DNA from: Dioscorea cayenensis subsp. rotundata
Lineage: Eukaryota > Streptophyta > Magnoliopsida > Dioscoreales > Dioscoreaceae
NCBI RefSeq assembly: GCF_009730915.1
Contig: NC_052474.1
Location: 18,635,501 to 18,699,500 of the forward strand
DNA: 64,000 bases
Reading direction: 5' to 3'
The translations under genes were made by a program, and so were the position numbers. The notes beneath the pieces are model-generated. The model had not been told where the DNA came from. It worked only from the letters and a program-made list of their open reading frames with translations, and did not search any database. Within the stretch, counting starts at the first letter, position 1. The number at the start of each line of letters is the position of its first letter. This document shows, in pieces, positions 63,301 to 64,000 of this stretch.

Positions 63301-63855
63301 AGATGAGCTTGAACATGAACCCTATAATGACAAAACCCAAAGACATAATTGACATACCCGAACCAACTGCATCCAACTGGGATACTATCAGGTGCCCATA
63401 AGAATCTACTGTGCCCATGACTAAACAATTATCACCTGCAAAGAAAGTATTTAACATCATTTTGCAGACAGTACAAAGAGCAACATTTACACACTTCTGA
63501 TGAAACTAAGAAGGCTGAACCATAATATGCATGCCGCGATCATTAAGAACTGCAAATGATAAAAAAAAAGAATGTATTTACCATCCCCCTCTGCAAGAAC
63601 TACACTCTGAATCTCTGAACGATGGGGACAACGATCAACTTCTGATGAGCGAATGACCTTATCATAGCCACCAAATTTCAAATAATCAATTTAAACAAAA
63701 ATGTAATATAATACCAATGTCTAACCTTGGCACTCAATCAAACATCCTAAATCCAATTGAGATGTACATCACAATTTCAAATGCTCACATGTGCTTGAAC
63801 AGGAATCAGGAGGCTTTCCTTTCCCTTGGTAACCACAGAATCATCCATAGAAAAC
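60332..63855 (-). CDS. WD40-repeat protein, 3' part (5' end outside window)
   Basis: Exons recognised on the minus strand: 63855-63789, 63657-63582, 63435-63358, 63121-63034, 62218-62145, 61569-61479, 61380-61223, 61153-61111, 60909-60844, 60612-60535 and 60415-60332 (stop TAA). Blade-like WD40 segments include LVMGTVDSYGHLIVSQLD, WSGVCFSPIHWST, LTIWDLRTNHNGG, LIYAVCCSPSGAVAVGGSDRTVTIYDPRR, ITGLSFSSTDSTCVYIQGVDYE and WCESGSIFVADVW (end). Such a protein is probably a scaffold; I cannot name the orthologue. Two oddities: the last intron begins with GC instead of GT (60534-60533), and exons 63435-63358 and 63121-63034 do not join in phase, being one base short near GGTTCGG. The remaining junctions are GT-AG and in phase. 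The gene continues upstream beyond 63855, probably past the window edge. Confidence 0.82.
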
Positions 63856-64000
63856 CTAAAAAGAAAGAAAATATAAAAAATATTATCAGCCAGAAAACCA
63901 ACTTCACCACAAAACGGAAAAGCAGAACAGTTCCCAGCACCACACATAATTTAACACATTTTTTTATAACAAGTTTCCTCTTTGCTTTTATTGTCCCGTT
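63856..64000. other. Probable intron of the WD40 gene at the window edge
   Basis: The sequence upstream (on the minus strand) of the first recognised WD40 exon ends in a normal acceptor (TTTTTAG). No further coding exon is evident before the window ends. Confidence 0.5.

Overview
This window is nuclear DNA of a flowering plant. It is AT-rich and its protein genes have plant-type GT-AG introns. It holds an EC1-type egg-cell secreted protein (an angiosperm family), a ROH1/DUF793 protein, a PLM-type lipid phosphatase-fold protein and several classes of plant transposable elements. I cannot fix the species from the sequence.

Layout. Roughly half of the window is mobile DNA. From 1546 to 16617 lies a stack of nested insertions. 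The host is a small LTR retrotransposon whose interior holds gene-derived sequence, including a clear HSC70 fragment. Two separate solo LTRs of one long-LTR family (2415-5201 and 5649-8435) interrupt it, each with its own perfect 5-bp target duplication. A reverse-oriented L1-type LINE (9346-14951) interrupts it too. 16618-19060 has no gene I can support. 19268-21278 (minus) is a spliced ribosomal protein L3 gene. 22728-28891 is a FAR1/MULE-type DNA transposon with a perfect 9-bp target duplication. 29286-31775 (minus) is a YIP4-type Golgi membrane protein gene. 32006-41252 is a decayed 9.2-kb Mutator-like element that carries a MULE transposase on the plus strand and Ulp1-protease-like remnants on the minus strand (Kaonashi type), again with a perfect 9-bp target duplication.

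From 41.9 kb onward the window is gene-rich: EC1-like (41958-42410, +), PLM-like (43268-45883, +, 4 exons), MED26-like TFIIS-N protein (46372-48168, -, 9 exons), a GBF4-like group A bZIP (51803-54092, +, 4 exons), ROH1-like (56402-57580, -, single exon) and the 3' part of a WD40-repeat gene (60332 to the window edge, -). These are ordinary single-copy-type plant genes with unrelated jobs (translation, Golgi trafficking, gamete fusion, lipid metabolism, transcription, exocytosis). I see no operon-like or pathway logic between them.

A recurring oddity is single-base length differences in short homopolymers inside otherwise perfectly conserved exons: five in RPL3, two in YIP4, one near a WD40 splice junction and at least two in the FAR1 transposase. 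Because they hit several unrelated genes and always fall in homopolymer runs, residual long-read assembly error is at least as likely as pseudogenisation. No single undescribed system stands out. The most distinctive items are the HSC70-carrying retroelement, whose reading frame heals when the younger insertions are removed, and the two complete, precisely bounded MULEs.
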